A stretch of 64,000 nt of DNA from Roseateles aquatilis (GTDB taxonomy: Bacteria; Pseudomonadota; Gammaproteobacteria; Burkholderiales; Burkholderiaceae_C): the NCBI RefSeq assembly GCF_002205645.1, contig NZ_NIOF01000006.1:62001-126000 (forward strand), read 5' to 3'. This document shows, piece after piece, positions 60,545 to 64,000 of the stretch. A program made the position numbers and the translations under genes. Position 1 is the first letter of the stretch. Each line of letters begins with the position of its first letter. Under the pieces are notes generated by a model. The model was not told the DNA's origin. It ran no database searches and saw only the letters and a list, made by a program, of their open reading frames with translations.

Positions 60545-60880
60545 ATGACTGAGCAGCCCAAGCCGCGAGAAGTGTTCATCCAGGGAATCACCACCGATGG
60601 ACGCACCTTTCGCCCGAGCGACTGGGCCGAGCGGCTGGCTGGCGCGATGTCCTGCTTTCGTCCCGGTGGCACGCGCAGCGGTCGCGACGCCTACCTGGGC
60701 TACTCCCCCTACTGCGTCCCCCGTGTCGTCAACGGCGTCAAGTGCGTGATCGTCAACGAGGCGCTGAAGTCCGTCGAACCGATGGCCTGGGAGTTCGTCA
60801 TGAACTTCGCCCGTGACAACAAGCTGCAGGTCGTCGACGCCTGCCTGCTGCCCGGCAGCGGCGAGTCGGGCAAGGCCTGA
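60545..60880 (+). CDS. DUF3579 family protein
   Basis: Conserved betaproteobacterial protein of 111 residues: EVFIQGITTDGRTFRPSDWAERL, GYSPYCVPRVVNGVKCVIVNEAL, EFVMNFARDNKLQVVDACLLP. No membrane segment or signal. It is found beside argD/argF in this order; no function is known to me. Confidence 0.88.
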   Translation: MTEQPKPREVFIQGITTDGRTFRPSDWAERLAGAMSCFRPGGTRSGRDAYLGYSPYCVPRVVNGVKCVIVNEALKSVEPMAWEFVMNFARDNKLQVVDACLLPGSGESGKA

Positions 60881-61074
60881 CGCCGCTCGACCTTTCCGCT
60901 CCCCCGTTCCCTGATCCGTTGGTCCCCGGTCCTTGATGCCTCGCCCTGGCCGCTGGGCTTCTTGACGGGCTGGTGAGGGCGCGACGCCGCAGCGGCCCGA
61001 ACGGGCCATCGCCAGCGCGCGCCCGCGCGCCTACCCTTGCCGGTTCGCTTCGACATCCCGACAAGGCCGGAGAC

Positions 61075-62127
61075 ATGGCCGTTTTCTCCGCCGCCGCGGC
61101 CTCCACCGCGCCCGTCCTGCCGGAACTGCAGGAACTCAGGCGCCTGGTCGATCAGGGCGGCTCGATGCTGCATGCGCGCGAGCTGGCGCGGGTGCCTGTG
61201 GCCGGCGGCGAACTCCCCGTGATCGCGGTGACGATGGGCAACCCCGACCCCTCGGTGCCCGCGCTCGGGTTCATCGGCGGCGTGCATGGGCTGGAGCGCA
61301 TCGGCGCGCAGGTGGTGCTGGCCTACCTTGGCAGCCTGGTGCGGCGCCTGCGCTGGGACCTCAGCCTGCATCAGCAGCTGGAGTCATTGCGGCTGGTCTT
61401 CCTGCCGGTGGTCAATCCGGGCGGTGTGCTGACCGGCTCGCGCGCGAACCCGCAGGGGGTCGACCTGATGCGCAACGCGCCGCAGGACGCCGAGCATCCG
61501 GTGCCGTTCATGGTCGGCGGCCAGCGGTTGACGTCGCGCCTGCCGTGGTACCGCGGCGCCGCCGGCGCGCCGATGCAACCCGAGAGCGAGGCGTTGTGTC
61601 GCCTGGTCCGCGAGGAGTTGCTCGGGCGGCCCGTCTCGCTGACGATCGACTGCCACTCCGGCTTCGGGCTGCATGACCGCATCTGGTTCCCTTACGCCCG
61701 CAGCCGGCGCCCGATGCGTCACCTGGCCGAAGTGCATGCGCTGTGCGAGGTGCTCGACCAGGGGCTCTCGCCACACCCTTACATCATGGAGCCGCAGAGC
61801 CGGCATTACCTGACCCACGGCGACCTCTGGGACCACCTCTACGACGAGTCGCTCACCCTCGATCGGGGGATCTTTCTGCCCATGACGCTCGAAATGGGGT
61901 CATGGCTGTGGGTGAAGAAAAACCCGCGCCAGCTACTCTCCCGGCACGGCATGTTCAATCCATTGATCGAACATCGACAACAACGCGTGCTGCGCCGGCA
62001 CATGGCCTGGATGGATTTCATGACTCGCGCGACGCAGAGCGCGTTCCGGTGGTTGCCGGGACCGGAGACAAGACTGGACCACGGGGAGCAGGCCTTGATC
62101 CGTTGGTATCGGAGGAGTGTCCGATGA
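61075..62127 (+). CDS. M14-family zinc carboxypeptidase-like protein
   Basis: Cytoplasmic protein of 350 residues. The metal site GGVHGLERIGAQ (His and Glu) and the later DCHSGFGLHDR (His) fit the H-x-x-E...H pattern of M14 peptidases or the related succinylglutamate desuccinylase/aspartoacylase group; LFLPVVNPGGV is also typical. The M14 catalytic Glu could be that in MTLEMGSW. The substrate is not evident. The stop overlaps the next start (ATGA). Confidence 0.85.
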   Translation: MAVFSAAAASTAPVLPELQELRRLVDQGGSMLHARELARVPVAGGELPVIAVTMGNPDPSVPALGFIGGVHGLERIGAQVVLAYLGSLVRRLRWDLSLHQQLESLRLVFLPVVNPGGVLTGSRANPQGVDLMRNAPQDAEHPVPFMVGGQRLTSRLPWYRGAAGAPMQPESEALCRLVREELLGRPVSLTIDCHSGFGLHDRIWFPYARSRRPMRHLAEVHALCEVLDQGLSPHPYIMEPQSRHYLTHGDLWDHLYDESLTLDRGIFLPMTLEMGSWLWVKKNPRQLLSRHGMFNPLIEHRQQRVLRRHMAWMDFMTRATQSAFRWLPGPETRLDHGEQALIRWYRRSVR

Positions 62128-62927
62128 ACGAGCAGACCTGGGTGTTGCTGCGGGGGCTGACCCGCGAAAGTGCCCATTGGGGGGACTTCCCCGTGCGGCT
62201 GCTGCGCGCGCTGCGCGTCCAGCAGCCCGAGGCCCGGCTGGAGTTGCTCGACCTGCCGGGCAACGGCGACAAGCACCGCCAGAGCAGCCCGACGCATGTC
62301 ACCGACATGATGGAGGACTGCCGCGGCGAACTGCGTCGTCGCGGCGTTCCGCCGCCGTACCAGGTGCTGGCGATGTCGTTGGGCGCGATGGTGGCGAGCG
62401 ACTGGGCGAGCCGTTACCCCGGCGAGTTGCAAGCCGTGGTGTTGATCAACACCAGCCTGCGGCCGTTCAGCGCGTTCTTCCGTCGCTTGCGGCCGTCGAA
62501 TTACTGGCCGCTGGTGATGCTGAGCCTGTTCCGGCTCAGCCTGCGCCAGCGCGAGGCGCGGGTGCTGTCGATGACGACGCGGCTGCAGAAGCAGCCGGAC
62601 CAGGTGCTGGAGGATTGGGTGTCTATCCAGCGCCGGCATCCGGTGCGCCGGCGCAACGCGCTGCGCCAGTTGCTGGCGGCGGCGCGATACCGCGCCAGCC
62701 TGGCCCGGCCCGAGCCGCCGATGCTGCTGCTGTGCAGCCAGGGGGATGCGCTGGTGGACTGGCGCTGCTCGCAGGCGATCAGCCGGGCCTGGGGCGCGCC
62801 GCTGCGGCTGCACGCGCACGCGGGGCACGACCTGCCGCTGGACGATGGGGATTGGGTCGCGCGCAACGTGGCCGACTGGCTGCACGTGCGGGAAGTGGTG
62901 GGGCAGAGCTCGCCGATGCCGCTCTGA
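62124..62927 (+). CDS. Alpha/beta hydrolase
   Basis: Protein of 267 residues with the alpha/beta-hydrolase fold: LLRGLTRESAHWGDF, the elbow VLAMSLGAMVASDWASRYP (A-x-S-x-G), and the C-terminal HAHAGHDLPLDD with the catalytic His. A strong GGAGGAG ribosome site lies before ATG 62124, which overlaps the M14 gene stop by 4 bp, so the two are co-translated. The substrate is unknown. Confidence 0.88.
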   Translation: MNEQTWVLLRGLTRESAHWGDFPVRLLRALRVQQPEARLELLDLPGNGDKHRQSSPTHVTDMMEDCRGELRRRGVPPPYQVLAMSLGAMVASDWASRYPGELQAVVLINTSLRPFSAFFRRLRPSNYWPLVMLSLFRLSLRQREARVLSMTTRLQKQPDQVLEDWVSIQRRHPVRRRNALRQLLAAARYRASLARPEPPMLLLCSQGDALVDWRCSQAISRAWGAPLRLHAHAGHDLPLDDGDWVARNVADWLHVREVVGQSSPMPL

Positions 62928-63095
62928 ACTGGCCTCGATGCCGCCTCAGGATCCGCGTCAAAGGGCCGCCAGCCCCGGAAGGCATCGCCGTTTCACCGGG
63001 TGTTTGCGGTTTCGATTGGGGATGCGCCGCCAGGCGTAAACCGCAGCCGTGGCGAGGATTGGCAACAACGCGGAGCGCCAATCGAAGCCGCAAAG

Positions 63096-63121
63096 AAAAA
63101 GCCCGCCGAGGGCGGGCTTTT
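63096..63121. terminator. Bidirectional intrinsic terminator after rpsT
   Basis: AAAAA, then stem GCCCGCC, loop GAG, stem GGCGGGC, then TTTT. It is 25 bp after the rpsT stop, a classic intrinsic terminator usable from both sides. Confidence 0.92.
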
Positions 63122-63145
63122 CCTGCACCAGAGCTGGATTCGCTA

Positions 63146-63442
63146 TCAGGCGGCCAGCGCCTTGATCTTGGCGGACAGGCGGCTCTTGTGACGAGCTGCC
63201 TTGTTCTTGTGGAAGATGCCCTTGTCGGCGACCGAGTCGATGACGGGCTGGGCGGTCTTGAACAGGTCGGCGGCCTTGGCCTTGTCACCCGTGACGATCG
63301 CCTTTTGCACGTTCTTGATGACCGTGCGGAACTTGGAACGCAGCGCCGTGTTGGCGGCGTTCAGCTTGACGTCTTGACGTGCGCGCTTGCGGCCCGAGGC
63401 CAGACGCACGGTTTTCTTCTTGGCTTTGGAAGAGCTTGCCAT
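63146..63442 (-). CDS. rpsT: 30S ribosomal protein S20
   Basis: Ribosomal protein of 98 residues that binds 16S rRNA. It is Lys/Arg/Ala-rich with [39 protein letters not shown], and the family end [25 protein letters not shown] 63442 gives the usual length; the longer open frame upstream is antisense to murJ. It is divergent from murJ, a common arrangement in Betaproteobacteria, and ends at a strong terminator. Confidence 0.97.
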   Translation of the reverse strand: MASSSKAKKKTVRLASGRKRARQDVKLNAANTALRSKFRTVIKNVQKAIVTGDKAKAADLFKTAQPVIDSVADKGIFHKNKAARHKSRLSAKIKALAA

Positions 63443-63557
63443 TGTCTTATTGGTCCAGTTGGTGCAAAGACGGCGAGTATAGCAGGCGCAAATCGAAAAT
63501 CCAAGGCTGAGCGCCGGCGAACCCATAATGCGCGGTCGCCCGTTTCCCGATTTCTGA

Positions 63558-64000
63558 ATGAACCTGCTGCGTACCGCTTCCGTCGTTTCGGTGTTCACGC
63601 TGTTGTCCCGCGTCACGGGACTGGTCCGCGAGCAGATGGTGGCCGGCCTGTTCGGCGCCAACGCGATGACCGATGCGTTCCAGGTCGCCTTCCGCATCCC
63701 CAACATGTTGCGACGGCTGTTCGCCGAGGGCGCGTTCTCGCAGGCGTTCGTGCCGGCGCTGGCCGGCGCGCGCGCCAAGGACGGGGACGAGGCTACCCGC
63801 TCCCTGATCGACGCCGTCGCCACCGTACTGCTGTGGGCCCTGCTGGCGACCTGCGCGATCGGCGTCGTTGGCGCGCCGCTGCTGGTGTGGGCGCTGGGCG
63901 CAGGGCTGCCGGACCAGGCCCACGACGCCGCCGTCGTCATGACGCGCTGGATGTTCCCGTACATCGGCTGCATGTCGTTGGTGGCGCTGGCCGCGGGCGT
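63558..64000 (+). CDS. murJ: Lipid II flippase MurJ (MviN), C-terminus beyond window
   Basis: The first 147 residues of an inner-membrane peptidoglycan-precursor flippase. [26 protein letters not shown] opens with the family start, then [35 protein letters not shown] is the most conserved MurJ block. Two more hydrophobic segments follow before the right edge. It is divergent from rpsT. Confidence 0.95.
   Translation, partial: MNLLRTASVVSVFTLLSRVTGLVREQMVAGLFGANAMTDAFQVAFRIPNMLRRLFAEGAFSQAFVPALAGARAKDGDEATRSLIDAVATVLLWALLATCAIGVVGAPLLVWALGAGLPDQAHDAAVVMTRWMFPYIGCMSLVALAAG

Noticed and set aside
63006..63092. Inverted 14-bp arms (GCGGTTTCGATTGG and its near complement) before the rpsT terminator
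   Set aside because: Arms are 59 bp apart with one mismatch and there is no gene context, so it is not called as a functional element.

Overview
The window is GC-rich DNA (roughly 65-70% by eye) from what looks like a betaproteobacterium of the order Burkholderiales, most like the Roseateles/Mitsuaria/Rubrivivax group. The reasons are a Bug-family (TctC) binding protein beside a LysR regulator, a DUF3579 gene, a glucokinase fused to an RpiR/HexR-type regulator, a PEP-CTERM protein, and an S20-MurJ neighbourhood. The genus is inference. No rRNA, tRNA, CRISPR array, insertion sequence or prophage was seen.

Layout. (1) 1-11915, minus strand: a type I secretion operon of an HlyB-type ABC transporter, an HlyD adaptor and a giant toxin gene. 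The toxin runs off the left edge, with 2700 codons inside the window. It combines a 34-serine tract, three divergent internal repeats, a MARTX/TcdB-like cysteine protease domain, a TcdA/TcdB-like pore-forming region and RTX-type glycine-aspartate repeats. The protease domain keeps its cysteine, but its catalytic histidine is replaced by glutamate. (2) 12134-34227 and 46212-52987: a starch/maltodextrin utilisation locus. It holds two glucokinases (one fused to a transcription factor), a TonB-dependent receptor, malK-malE-malF-malG, an operon of glycogen/maltodextrin phosphorylase, branching enzyme and debranching enzyme, then amylomaltase, and further on two GH13 amylases and a pullulanase. (3) 18702-20360: an orphan protein with a zinc-metallopeptidase signature, sitting between the receptor and the transporter. 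(4) 34372-46150: mixed accessory genes. These are an antiporter, a VOC protein, a hypothetical gene behind a LexA-like box, a MarR/TetX-like flavoprotein pair, LysR/TctC, a porin, a PEP-CTERM SGNH protein, secreted hydrolases and a small double-glycine leader peptide in AT-rich DNA. (5) 53189-64000: housekeeping and signalling genes. These are a TPR/transglutaminase-like lipoprotein, a kinase-UspA fusion overlapping a metallophosphoesterase, a periplasmic binding protein, argD-argF, DUF3579, an M14 peptidase/hydrolase pair, rpsT and the start of murJ.

How the parts work together. Pullulanase and amylases would cut alpha-glucans outside the cytoplasm. The TonB receptor and MalKEFG would import the products, MalQ, GlgP and GlgX would convert them to glucose and glucose-1-phosphate, and the two glucokinases would phosphorylate glucose. 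A 15-bp near-palindrome, TGTAGT-NNN-RCTACA, occurs seven times (one copy weak) and only in front of these sugar genes. It has the same layout as known HexR operators, and the Glk-HexR fusion is the only sugar-type regulator in the window. I infer a compact local regulon.
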